A DNA stretch of 35,382 bases, from positions 1-35,382 of the forward strand of contig JAGRBY010000007.1 of the NCBI GenBank assembly GCA_020433835.1, given 5' to 3'. This DNA comes from Anaerolineae bacterium (lineage in GTDB: Bacteria > Chloroflexota > Anaerolineae > 4572-78 > J111). The translations under genes were made by a program, and so were the position numbers. Position 1 is the first letter of the stretch; each line of letters starts with the position of its first letter. The notes beneath the pieces are model-generated. The model did no database searches, was not told the origin of the DNA, and saw only the letters and a list, made by a program, of their open reading frames with translations. Below, in pieces: positions 22,693 through 29,684 of the stretch.

Positions 22693-23583
22693 CTATATGA
22701 TAACACGAAGTTTATTGGGTAAAATTTGATAGTTGATTTCGACGGCGTCGGTCTCGATAATCTCGCCGTCGGCTTGAATGGGGGTGGTAGGTGTAGCTGT
22801 AATCGACAGCTTTGTGGTTTGCTGGTAAGCAACCAGCGGGTGGTTGATGTGCTTGCCGCTAAAGGTTTGCGGTAAAAGCCGCATCATCTGCAAGCGCCCC
22901 ATGCCGAAAGCATACACAAAGTCCAGCAGTCCATCATCAAGACAGGCTTTGGGCGTCATATAAAACGCGCCGCCGGTGCGCGTGTTGTTACCGACTGACA
23001 CCAAGGTCACCGAGCCTTCGTAAATGCCATGATCCCAGACCAAACGCATCGACCAGCTTTGGGATGACAAAATGGTTTTGACAGCCGCCAGCATGTAGCG
23101 CGCGCTGCCAAAGCGGCGCATGGTATTTTGGGCAATGGTGACCATCGGTTCCAGGCCCACGGCTGAGTTGTTGCCAAAATAACGGCCGTTCACCTGGCCA
23201 ATGTCGATAATGCGGGTTTGGCCTTCCACCAAACGGCGGCAGGCGGCGGTTACATCACGCGGCAAAGCAAGGGCATCGGCCAGATCATTGCAGGTTCCCA
23301 GAGGGATGATGCCCAGGGTGCTGCGTTGGGTGTTGGGATCAGCCTGCATGAGACCATTGAGCACCTCGTTAATTGTGCCGTCACCCCCGGCTGCAACGAT
23401 GATGGGCCACGACTCTAACGCCGCCTGGCGAGCCAACTCCAACGCATGGCCGACATGTTCTGTTGGCACCAACTGGTAATCAAGCCCCGCCGTTTGCAAA
23501 GCTTGCTCGACGATATTGATTTTTTCCTGATGTTTTAGAAGTCCACCATAGGTATTTAAAATGACTTTGACGCTGGTTGGCAC
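22693..23583 (-). CDS. Diacylglycerol kinase-family lipid kinase (YegS/DagK type)
   Basis: The protein of about 296 residues carries the DAGK catalytic signature AAGGDGTINEVLNGL, then GIIPLGTCNDLADAL, and GNNTRTGGAFYMTPKACLDDGLLDF toward the end. It phosphorylates a lipid with ATP, usually diacylglycerol but in some homologues long-chain bases or undecaprenol. I chose the GTG at 23583 because GAGGT lies 7 bases before it. The upstream ATG at 23649 would place the hairpin at 23606-23635 inside the gene. The methyltransferase gene follows within 14 bases. Confidence 0.9.
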   Translation of the reverse strand: MPTSVKVILNTYGGLLKHQEKINIVEQALQTAGLDYQLVPTEHVGHALELARQAALESWPIIVAAGGDGTINEVLNGLMQADPNTQRSTLGIIPLGTCNDLADALALPRDVTAACRRLVEGQTRIIDIGQVNGRYFGNNSAVGLEPMVTIAQNTMRRFGSARYMLAAVKTILSSQSWSMRLVWDHGIYEGSVTLVSVGNNTRTGGAFYMTPKACLDDGLLDFVYAFGMGRLQMMRLLPQTFSGKHINHPLVAYQQTTKLSITATPTTPIQADGEIIETDAVEINYQILPNKLRVII

Positions 23584-23605
23584 GCAGACAACCTCGAATA
23601 ATAAC

Positions 23606-23635
23606 ACAAAGGCCGTTTTACGAAACGGCCTTTGT
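23606..23635 (-). terminator. Perfect 13-bp hairpin between the lipid kinase and oxoamine synthase genes
   Basis: ACAAAGGCCGTTT and AAACGGCCTTTGT pair perfectly around a four-base loop. On the minus strand it follows the synthase stop and is trailed by GTTATTATT, a partial T-run. It may end most synthase transcripts before the lipid kinase. Confidence 0.6.
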
Positions 23636-23679
23636 AGATAATTGCTCACGTTGGTGTGTTGCAGGCGCAGCCAGACAGC

Positions 23680-24924
23680 TTAGGAGGGTAAAACCCCAAC
23701 CGCTTTACCGGCCTGCTCAAACACATTCATCGCGTGTTCAATTTCTTCCAGGCTGTGACCGGCTGTAACATTGGCTCGAATTCGGCTGGTGCCAACCGGC
23801 ACCGCCGGGGATACAACCGGCAGCACGAAAATATCTTGATCTTGCGAAAGTTTAGCCATCAGCCAGGCACGTTCGTCGCTACCGGCAATGATCGGCACAA
23901 TCGGTGTTTCTGATTTTAAGGTATCAAAACCGCGCTCTTGCAACCCTTTGATAAAGTAGTTCACGTTGCTGCGCAGCGTACTAACCCGTTCCGGCTCCTC
24001 TTCGATGACTTCAAAAGAGGCTTTCGCTGCCGCCGCGACAGGGGGCGGTAACGCTGCCGAAAAGACAAAGGCTCGGGTGCTATGTTTTAGGTAATTAATA
24101 AGCTCACTCTTACCGGCGATATAACCGCCAATAGCCGGAATGGCTTTACTTAAAGTCCCCATTTTAATGTCGATGCTGTCTTGATCTTCGATGCCGAAAT
24201 GCTGAAGAATACCATGGCCGGTTTCGCCCAAAACGCCGAGCGAATGGGCCTCGTCAACCATCAGCAAGGCATCATATTTACGGCAGAGGCGGATGACTTC
24301 CGGTAAGTTGATGACATCGCCGTCCATGCTAAAGACCGCATCGACCACCACCAGTTTACCGGCCCGTTTGGGAGCCTCAGACAGCGCCCGTTCCAGGGAT
24401 TCCATATCGTTATGATCAAATCGCACAAATTTAGCGCGGGCCAGCAAACAGCCGTCAACGATGCTGGCGTGATTCAACTTATCGGAGATAACAACATCAT
24501 TCCGCCCCAGCAGGGCGGCAATGGTGCCTAAATTGGCCACATACCCACTCGAAAGTGCCATCGCATCTTCCGATTGCTTGAATTTGGCGATGGTTTGTTC
24601 TAGCTCAACGTGCAGTTTGGTGGTTCCGGCTAAAATGCGAACGCCGTGCGTACCCGTACCAAACTGGGTGATGGCTGCCTGAGCCGCAGCTTGAATTTTG
24701 GGGTGGCCTAAAAGGTTGAGATAGGCGTACGAGGCAAACTGCAACATCCGACGCCCATCGATCACCACATGAGCACCGTCGACCTCCTCAGCAGGTTGGA
24801 GATAGAGGTACAGGTCTTGTTCTTTGGCTGAACGGACCCGCTCTTGCATTTGCGCAATTCGCCAGGCGATAGGGTTCTGAGGCCCTTTGTCGCCGGCATT
24901 ATTGCCATTTTCTACGGAAGTCAT
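23680..24924 (-). CDS. Alpha-oxoamine synthase (BioF/Kbl/serine palmitoyltransferase-like)
   Basis: The 414-residue PLP enzyme of fold type I has the PLP lysine K260 in GTLSKAIPAIGGY, the ring-binding D224 and H227 in VDEAHSLGVLG, and the substrate-side GTGTHGVRILAGTTKLHVELE (90-110). The family condenses an amino acid with an acyl-CoA or acyl-ACP and includes BioF, Kbl, HemA and serine palmitoyltransferase. The 'SKAIPAIGGYIAG' form with Ile-Pro-Ala differs from the 'SKALGS.GG' of typical BioF/Kbl. No other biotin genes are present. The neighbouring lipid kinase and methyltransferase make a lipid role possible. Confidence 0.85.
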   Translation of the reverse strand: MTSVENGNNAGDKGPQNPIAWRIAQMQERVRSAKEQDLYLYLQPAEEVDGAHVVIDGRRMLQFASYAYLNLLGHPKIQAAAQAAITQFGTGTHGVRILAGTTKLHVELEQTIAKFKQSEDAMALSSGYVANLGTIAALLGRNDVVISDKLNHASIVDGCLLARAKFVRFDHNDMESLERALSEAPKRAGKLVVVDAVFSMDGDVINLPEVIRLCRKYDALLMVDEAHSLGVLGETGHGILQHFGIEDQDSIDIKMGTLSKAIPAIGGYIAGKSELINYLKHSTRAFVFSAALPPPVAAAAKASFEVIEEEPERVSTLRSNVNYFIKGLQERGFDTLKSETPIVPIIAGSDERAWLMAKLSQDQDIFVLPVVSPAVPVGTSRIRANVTAGHSLEEIEHAMNVFEQAGKAVGVLPS

Positions 24925-25020
24925 AAAAATTCCTGATGATTAGCTTACGTAAAGCAAATTTAACAGTACACGAAGGAAAAGTATAACACCCCCCTTTTGA
25001 TTTGCAAAATAGTTTGGGAT

Positions 25021-25731
25021 TTAGTCAAACCCCAAACCACGCTCTTTCAAGCTAACAAATCTCTGGTGTCCAATAACCAAATGATCAAGCACTTCGATAC
25101 CGAGCAGCATCCCGGCATCAACCAGTGAGCGGGTGACATGGATATCTTCGGGAGAAGGGGTAGGGTCGCCGGAGGGGTGGTTGTGGGCCACAATAATGGA
25201 GGTTGCATTTTCGCGAATGGCGCTGCGGAACACTTCAGCCACACGAATGATGGATGAGTTGACATTACCAACGTATACGGTCGGGCTGTCTAAAATTCTA
25301 TTCTTTGTATCCAGTAAGATGGTGCGCAGATTTTCTTGAGGCAGGCTGCCCATCTCTAACATAAGAAAGTTGGCTGCGTCGGTAGGGGATGTAATTTGGG
25401 GTCTGGCATCGGGCGATGATAAGAGCAGTCGGCGGCCTAACTCTAAAGCGGCTTTGAGTTGGGCCGCTTTGGCGAGGCTAATGCCTCTCACTTTCAGTAG
25501 TTCGTTGAAATTGGCTTCAGCCAGCCCACTTAGACCATCAAAGTCTCTTAGCAAGCGCATACTTAACGACACTACATTTTCACCGGGAGAGCCAACTCTA
25601 AGCAGGATGGCGAGCAGTTCGGCATTTGACAGCGCGGCTGCACCTTGATTTTTGAGACGTTCGCGGGGTCGTTCATCGGTCGGGTAATCTTGAATTCTAA
25701 GGTGATATGAGGAAGAAGGGTTACTAGTCAT
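25021..25731 (-). CDS. radC: RadC-family JAB-domain protein
   Basis: The 236-residue protein has the RadC N-terminal helix-hairpin-helix part ([24 protein letters not shown] ... [17 protein letters not shown]) and the JAMM metal motif [14 protein letters not shown] near residue 180. The family (UPF0758) is historically linked to DNA repair, but its biochemical role is unsettled. It is of normal length with an intact metal site. Confidence 0.95.
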   Translation of the reverse strand: MTSNPSSSYHLRIQDYPTDERPRERLKNQGAAALSNAELLAILLRVGSPGENVVSLSMRLLRDFDGLSGLAEANFNELLKVRGISLAKAAQLKAALELGRRLLLSSPDARPQITSPTDAANFLMLEMGSLPQENLRTILLDTKNRILDSPTVYVGNVNSSIIRVAEVFRSAIRENATSIIVAHNHPSGDPTPSPEDIHVTRSLVDAGMLLGIEVLDHLVIGHQRFVSLKERGLGFD

Positions 25732-25873
25732 CCGGGTGTAGTCCTGAGTGATTTTAACGGGTATTATTTAAATAGAGATGGTCTACAGATGTTACAATTT
25801 GGATTATCGCTGACCAGACCTAACTGTATTCACCTGTAGACACAAAACATATCATAAGAAGGGTTTGCTTACA

Positions 25874-26185
25874 TCAATAAATATGCGCTTCTAAGCAGCG
25901 AACGCCCTCGGGGCCAACGATGGCGCTGTGCCGGATACCGGCGGGCAGTTCCAACCGATCACCGGCTTTTAGGGTAAAACTTTTGTGGCGGGTTGGAAAA
26001 TCAAACTTAATAGTGCCTTCAACCACTAAAAGCAGTTTGTGGAAGCCGTGAGTATGACCGGCAAAAACATCATCGGGCAGGCTTGTCCAGCGATAGACGC
26101 GCAATTCTTCATCTTCAACCTGCTCAAGCAGAACATCCTCGTTAGCAGGTTCATCTTTCGTCCAGGGGGTTACTCTCAATTCCAT
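25874..26185 (-). CDS. Small cupin-domain protein
   Basis: The 103-residue single-domain cupin shows motif 1 AGHTHGFHKLLLVVEGTIKFDF and motif 2 LKAGDRLELPAGIRHSAIVGPEG, with His ligands for a metal. The reaction or ligand cannot be predicted. It is the last clear chromosomal gene before the mobile element, with its 5' side facing the element. Confidence 0.85.
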   Translation of the reverse strand: MELRVTPWTKDEPANEDVLLEQVEDEELRVYRWTSLPDDVFAGHTHGFHKLLLVVEGTIKFDFPTRHKSFTLKAGDRLELPAGIRHSAIVGPEGVRCLEAHIY

Positions 26186-26318
26186 ATGTTATAACCTTCA
26201 TCCTATTTTTGGAGAATATTTGTTACCGCTATTCTACCTTTTTGCGCGATCATCGTCAACTGATTCATACCTTCGTCAACATAAATTAGATTTGATCATA
26301 TTGGCATAAGAATCAAAT

Positions 26319-26340
26319 GCCCGATGTTGGAGCATCGGGC
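26319..26340. promoter_or_regulatory. Hairpin in the leader of the first element gene
   Basis: GCCCGATG and CATCGGGC pair perfectly around TTGGAG, 28 bases before the ATG at 26369. No T-run follows on the plus strand. It may be an mRNA leader hairpin or an operator. Confidence 0.4.
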
Positions 26341-26368
26341 GATTAGTCGCCATCCGGAGGTGAAACCA

Positions 26369-26515
26369 ATGGCAACCACAAATATTTTACCCCAAAGCCC
26401 TGGCCAGGGCAACCTCAAACGACTTTCAATCAAATATATTGTAGCCTCGATTCGTCGCGCTTTAAGGCGCAAAATGTGTAATCGAGCCGTAAGCAGCAAA
26501 GGGGGGCAGCGATGA
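26369..26515 (+). CDS. Small basic protein, first gene of the mobile-element run
   Basis: The 48-residue product starts at an ATG preceded by GGAGGTG, a near-perfect ribosome binding site. It is rich in Arg and Lys in its second half (RRALRRKMCNRAVSSKGGQR) and has no recognised domain. Its stop overlaps the next start in ATGA, which supports it as a real operon gene. A DNA- or RNA-binding role is possible but unproven. Confidence 0.6.
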   Translation: MATTNILPQSPGQGNLKRLSIKYIVASIRRALRRKMCNRAVSSKGGQR

Positions 26516-26760
26516 CCGTCGCTCTACTTTTTGAAACACGATTCAACCGGCGAGTCTTTTGGCTAACTTCACCCGAGCCGGATCGGGGACTCGTCGCCCT
26601 GTTGCTGTTTTGTCTATTTATGATTGCCCTGGGCCTAGCTGCCGATATCGCCGGTGGGCTGGCCCTCGGGACCGTTGCCCTATGGCCGGCAGTCGTGGCC
26701 ACCGGGGCCGCGTTAGGTGTTTTGTTTATGGAGGTGAGCCGATGTTATCAAGCCGAATAA
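26512..26760 (+). CDS. Small two-TM membrane protein of the element
   Basis: The 82-residue product has two membrane segments (about 27-47, LVALLLFCLFMIALGLAAD, and 50-73, LALGTVALWPAVVATGAALGV). It starts in an ATGA overlap with the previous gene and overlaps the start of the ATPase gene by 19 bases, so the three are translationally coupled. It may work with the membrane-anchored ATPase as a channel or anchor component. No family is recognised. Confidence 0.7.
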   Translation: MTVALLFETRFNRRVFWLTSPEPDRGLVALLLFCLFMIALGLAADIAGGLALGTVALWPAVVATGAALGVLFMEVSRCYQAE

Positions 26761-28079
26761 CCACCGCTGTTAGTCTCATAACTCTGATTGTAATCATTTT
26801 GGCGATGCTGATCGCCGCGCCGGCTGTCGCTCAGGCTGTCGGCTTTGTGGCCACGCCTACGGCGATAATTGTCGCGGGGGTCATCTGCTTGACGCTGGCC
26901 GGGCTGGGAGCTGCCCTGTTCTGGGGAGTCTTCCAGGCTGCCGAAAAGAAGCGCGTTGAAAAGCTGGTTGTATTGGCTGATGTGAGGCAGCGAAACGCCG
27001 CCGCCATGAAAACTGAGGCCGAATCGAGGCTTATAGAACGTCAAGCCGCTTTTGAGGCCATAACCGCCCCGGCTGGGCACCAGGTTATAGGGGTGCATTT
27101 CGGCACGCTACAATCGACCGCTAAACAATTTCACTTGTCGGCACAAACGCACGTCAACGGGCTACCGGAGAATCCAACCCCGTTTCAATTGGCCATATGG
27201 GAACGCTACAATCAACTTCACGCACCAGGCCGGGGGAATCCGCCCGCCCAGATAGCCGCCCCCGAGGCGGCAAGGCTGCCGCCTCTACTCCCTAAGCTGA
27301 TCGAGGCCCAGCGCCTGATCATTGCTGGCGGATCTGATGCCGGCAAGACCACTTTGGTTAAACACATCGTAGCAGGGCGGATTGACCATAGCCGGATTAT
27401 CCCGATTGACCCTCACGCACCCAGCAAGATTTTAGGCTTTGACGTGATCGGCGCTGGCCGTGACTATGCCGCCATTGCCGACGCGCTGGAGTCGTTGGTT
27501 TTACTAATGACAGCACGCTATGAGGATGTGAAATCCGGAATCTTGGGCTACGGCCAGCACGAGCGGGTGTCTGTGTTCATCGACGAATGGACCGGCATTG
27601 TTCGCAACATCAGCCAGGCCGGCGAGATGCTGGCCATACTACTGACCGAAAGCCGAAAAGTAAATATCCACCTGACGGTGTGCAGTCATTCGACAACCAT
27701 CGACGCCCTGGGCCTACCTGATGCGCAGTTTAAAAAATCAGCAACCATCGTCGAAATCGTTGGGGGTGATGGTTCTCCACGGCGGGCGTTCATCCATCCA
27801 GCCAACAAAACGAACCCGGACGGCTCGAAAGCGACGCCGGTCGAATACGCCCTACCCGGTCCATTTGCGGGTTACGTGCAAGCGCCGGCGGAGGTGGTGC
27901 GCGAGCTGCCCGACGCGCGGGTTCTGCGAGCGCAGATGATGTTTGCTGAAGGGGCTAGTGATTACGCCGTGGCCAAAGTGTATTTTGGGGTTAAAAACCC
28001 GAATCAGCGTCACGTCAATGAGATTCGCGAACTGAGAGAACGGGTGACAGAGGCCCGCCAAGGTACTGACAAAGATTAG
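26742..28079 (+). CDS. Membrane-anchored FtsK/HerA-like ATPase, candidate DNA translocase
   Basis: The 445-residue protein has two N-terminal membrane helices (about 8-32 and 38-64), a coiled linker rich in Lys, Arg and Glu (67-107), and a P-loop ATPase. Walker A is GGSDAGKTT (196-204) and Walker B is VSVFIDE (276-282). TVCSHSTT follows as a sensor-like strand. The C-terminal part (about 395-435, MMFAEGASDYAVAKVYFGVKNPNQRHVNEI) resembles a small helix-turn-helix. This is the layout of FtsK/SpoIIIE and TraB-type pumps or VirD4-type coupling proteins. GGAGGTGA precedes the chosen ATG; an upstream in-frame start would overlap the previous gene fully. The family assignment is by motif only. Confidence 0.8.
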   Translation: MLSSRITTAVSLITLIVIILAMLIAAPAVAQAVGFVATPTAIIVAGVICLTLAGLGAALFWGVFQAAEKKRVEKLVVLADVRQRNAAAMKTEAESRLIERQAAFEAITAPAGHQVIGVHFGTLQSTAKQFHLSAQTHVNGLPENPTPFQLAIWERYNQLHAPGRGNPPAQIAAPEAARLPPLLPKLIEAQRLIIAGGSDAGKTTLVKHIVAGRIDHSRIIPIDPHAPSKILGFDVIGAGRDYAAIADALESLVLLMTARYEDVKSGILGYGQHERVSVFIDEWTGIVRNISQAGEMLAILLTESRKVNIHLTVCSHSTTIDALGLPDAQFKKSATIVEIVGGDGSPRRAFIHPANKTNPDGSKATPVEYALPGPFAGYVQAPAEVVRELPDARVLRAQMMFAEGASDYAVAKVYFGVKNPNQRHVNEIRELRERVTEARQGTDKD

Positions 28080-28164
28080 AGAAGGTGAGCGGCTGTCAGT
28101 GCCTTGGCAGTGGGTTGGCAGGGCGTTGGCAGTCTTATTTTATGGGAAATATGAAGGAATCATT

Positions 28165-28557
28165 ATGCCAAAAATGACCGCTAAATACTCGGGCGCGATC
28201 AGGACCGCGCACAATGTCGGATTGCCGACAATCGAAACCAACAACCAAGAGGAGCTTTACACGCTTCTCCAAGAGAAGGGGTACTTCTGGGATAGCAAGA
28301 CCAAACGGTGGGATTATTTCGAGCCGGAAGACGCGGACGATCCAACGCCGCTCATTATGATTCGTGTCTGGTCTGAAGGTGAAATTATCGAGGAGGCTGC
28401 CGACGATCTGGCCAGGGCGATTAAAAAGGCCCGGCTACCCTGGCGACTGATTGAACGTAGTCAGCCTTACGGAAATCGGCCTCCTAAACAAAGAGAGGCG
28501 CGAATCTATTTGAAATTCCTGCCGGAAAATAAACAGGTAACGAACGGAAAGGAGTAG
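28165..28557 (+). CDS. Element protein of unknown function
   Basis: The 130-residue soluble, charged product starts after AAGGA at the ATG at 28165. It contains IETNNQEELYTLLQEKGYFWDSKTKRWDYFEP and a second alpha-beta half (LIMIRVWSEGEIIEEAADDLARAIKKARLPWRLIERSQPY). The regular alternation of strands and helices suggests a compact domain, but I do not recognise it. A further small gene follows 5 bases after its stop. Confidence 0.75.
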   Translation: MPKMTAKYSGAIRTAHNVGLPTIETNNQEELYTLLQEKGYFWDSKTKRWDYFEPEDADDPTPLIMIRVWSEGEIIEEAADDLARAIKKARLPWRLIERSQPYGNRPPKQREARIYLKFLPENKQVTNGKE

Positions 28558-28561
28558 GAGC

Positions 28562-28699
28562 ATGTCTAAACGCAGCCAAAATGAGGAAATAGGCCAGATA
28601 CCGCCCGAGGTTTGCGATATCTTGCGAGATCTGGCCGCCAAACAGAAAGCATTAGAAGCCAAGAAAAATAAGAAGGAGTCGAACAGTGAAGAAAGATGA
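28562..28699 (+). CDS. Small charged helical protein
   Basis: A 45-residue product starts at the ATG at 28562, preceded by GGAGTAGGAG, four bases after the upstream stop. It reads MSKRSQNEEIGQIPPEVCDI then a Lys/Glu-rich helix. No family is recognised. Its placement and ribosome binding site support translation. Confidence 0.55.
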   Translation: MSKRSQNEEIGQIPPEVCDILRDLAAKQKALEAKKNKKESNSEER

Positions 28700-28790
28700 T
28701 GCTCGGGTAACCGAGTGTAACAAATTTCTAGCAGACCTAGGAAATGAATTAATCAAAATCGGTAACGGAAACCACCCATTCCGTAACTAA
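28686..28790 (+). CDS. Very small protein with GTG start
   Basis: A 34-residue frame starts at a GTG at 28686, with AAGGAG eight bases upstream, and overlaps the previous gene by 14 bases. It reads MKKDDARVTECNKFLADLGN followed by ELIKIGNGNHPFRN. The strong ribosome binding site is the main support. The function is unknown. Confidence 0.45.
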   Translation: MKKDDARVTECNKFLADLGNELIKIGNGNHPFRN

Positions 28791-28902
28791 GAAAGCGCCG
28801 AGATAGAACCGATGTTCCATTTCGCCGATGGAAAGTTTACAAATATGATGATCTACGCTAGAGTAGATACAGATAATATAATATTATTATAGCCTCAAAC
28901 TT

Positions 28903-28943
28903 GGGCATATAGCCGCCGGACCTGGCGGAGATGTGCCCTTTTT
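28903..28943 (+). terminator. Intrinsic terminator inside the element
   Basis: GGGCA ... CCGCC-GGACCT-GGCGG ... TGCCC forms a two-part stem with an internal loop, followed by TTTTTGCTTTT. It probably ends the run from 26369. An AT-rich tract with TATAAT (28877-28882) lies just before it. Confidence 0.65.
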
Positions 28944-28968
28944 GCTTTTCGCCATAGGAGGAAAAACC

Positions 28969-29145
28969 GTGCAAAAAAAGGTGGTATCGGTCACAGTGTT
29001 ATTTGAACCGAAACTCGAACAAACCGTTCGGATTCTGGCTGCTCAATTGAACTTGAACCGCTCGGAGTTTATTAGACAATCTGTAAACCGCCACATTGAA
29101 GAAATGGCAAGGAAGGAAGGTAGATGTGAGTTTATCCCCACTTAA
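28969..29145 (+). CDS. Ribbon-helix-helix (CopG/Arc-type) DNA-binding protein
   Basis: The 58-residue product starts at a GTG preceded by AGGAGG. It has the RHH layout: a short strand (KKVVSVTVLFEP), helix A (KLEQTVRILAAQLN), the turn LNRSE, and helix B (EFIRQSVNRHIEEMAR). Such proteins bind operators as dimers and control plasmid copy number, transfer or toxin genes. It is the first gene after the terminator and so likely regulates the replication segment. Confidence 0.8.
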   Translation: MQKKVVSVTVLFEPKLEQTVRILAAQLNLNRSEFIRQSVNRHIEEMARKEGRCEFIPT

Positions 29146-29362
29146 AAACGAAACCGGCGCGTCTCAAGCCGCCAAGCACAGTGACGCGCCGGTCCACAAC
29201 AACAATCACCAAAAAGGTGATCCAATGGAAACTATACCACACGAACAAATTAGAGACAATGCTACCCGGCTGGCTCAACGTCGGCTCAAGGTCGCCAGCG
29301 ATCCGCGTTCGCGGTTCGTAAATGCGTTGACTTTGGTTAGTCTGGGGGTCGATGATGGATAG
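29126..29362 (+). CDS. Small element protein with two possible starts
   Basis: The frame can start at the GTG at 29126 (after AAGGAAGG, overlapping the RHH gene) giving 78 residues, or at the ATG at 29225 (after AAGGTGAT) giving 45 residues. The second start lies just past a strong hairpin (29153-29193). The common part METIPHEQIRDNATRLAQRR then LKVASDPRSRFVNALTLVSL is helical. No family is recognised. The last bases overlap the next gene. Confidence 0.55.
   Translation: MSLSPLKNETGASQAAKHSDAPVHNNNHQKGDPMETIPHEQIRDNATRLAQRRLKVASDPRSRFVNALTLVSLGVDDG
29153..29193 (+). promoter_or_regulatory. 11-bp perfect hairpin between two alternative starts
   Basis: ACCGGCGCGTC (29153-29163) pairs with GACGCGCCGGT (29183-29193). 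It has no T-run. Its position between the GTG and ATG starts suggests translational control or an operator for the RHH protein. Confidence 0.5.
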
Positions 29363-29684
29363 AAAACAAAAGGTCGCTTCGGGGGGCACCGGGCGACCAG
29401 GGTTAAAACACAAAATAGGAATCTGTTTAGAGTATACCACACCACCGAAATATAAACAAAACCGCTCACTAATTCAGTGCGGACAGTCCCGCCTCAATTC
29501 TCTCATGTCCCTCGCTGTCCACCGGGCCGACGCCGAACCGGCCCGTCGAGCGACCTATCTCCGTGTATGGTCCAGCCTAAAAAACGAACAGCGTCGACGC
29601 GTCGGATTGCCGACGCTGGCAGCCCTGCCAGAAGCCGACGAGTCAGAGGTAGTAGATTTTTTGTCGGAGGCTAGCGCAGCATGA
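29352..29684 (+). CDS. Element protein of unknown function upstream of the helicase
   Basis: The 110-residue product starts at one of two adjacent ATGs (29352, 29355) after GGGGGT. It overlaps both its neighbours by a few bases (the helicase starts in an ATGA overlap). The C-terminal half (RRATYLRVWSSLKNEQRRRVGLPTLAALPEADESEVVDFL) is helical and charged, while the first half is basic. Operon position suggests a role in replication. No family is recognised. Confidence 0.6.
   Translation: MMDRKQKVASGGTGRPGLKHKIGICLEYTTPPKYKQNRSLIQCGQSRLNSLMSLAVHRADAEPARRATYLRVWSSLKNEQRRRVGLPTLAALPEADESEVVDFLSEASAA

Noticed and set aside
28812..28892. 26-codon frame starting at 28812
   Set aside because: No ribosome binding site, AT-rich end and no continuity with neighbours. 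More likely a noncoding leader or promoter tract.
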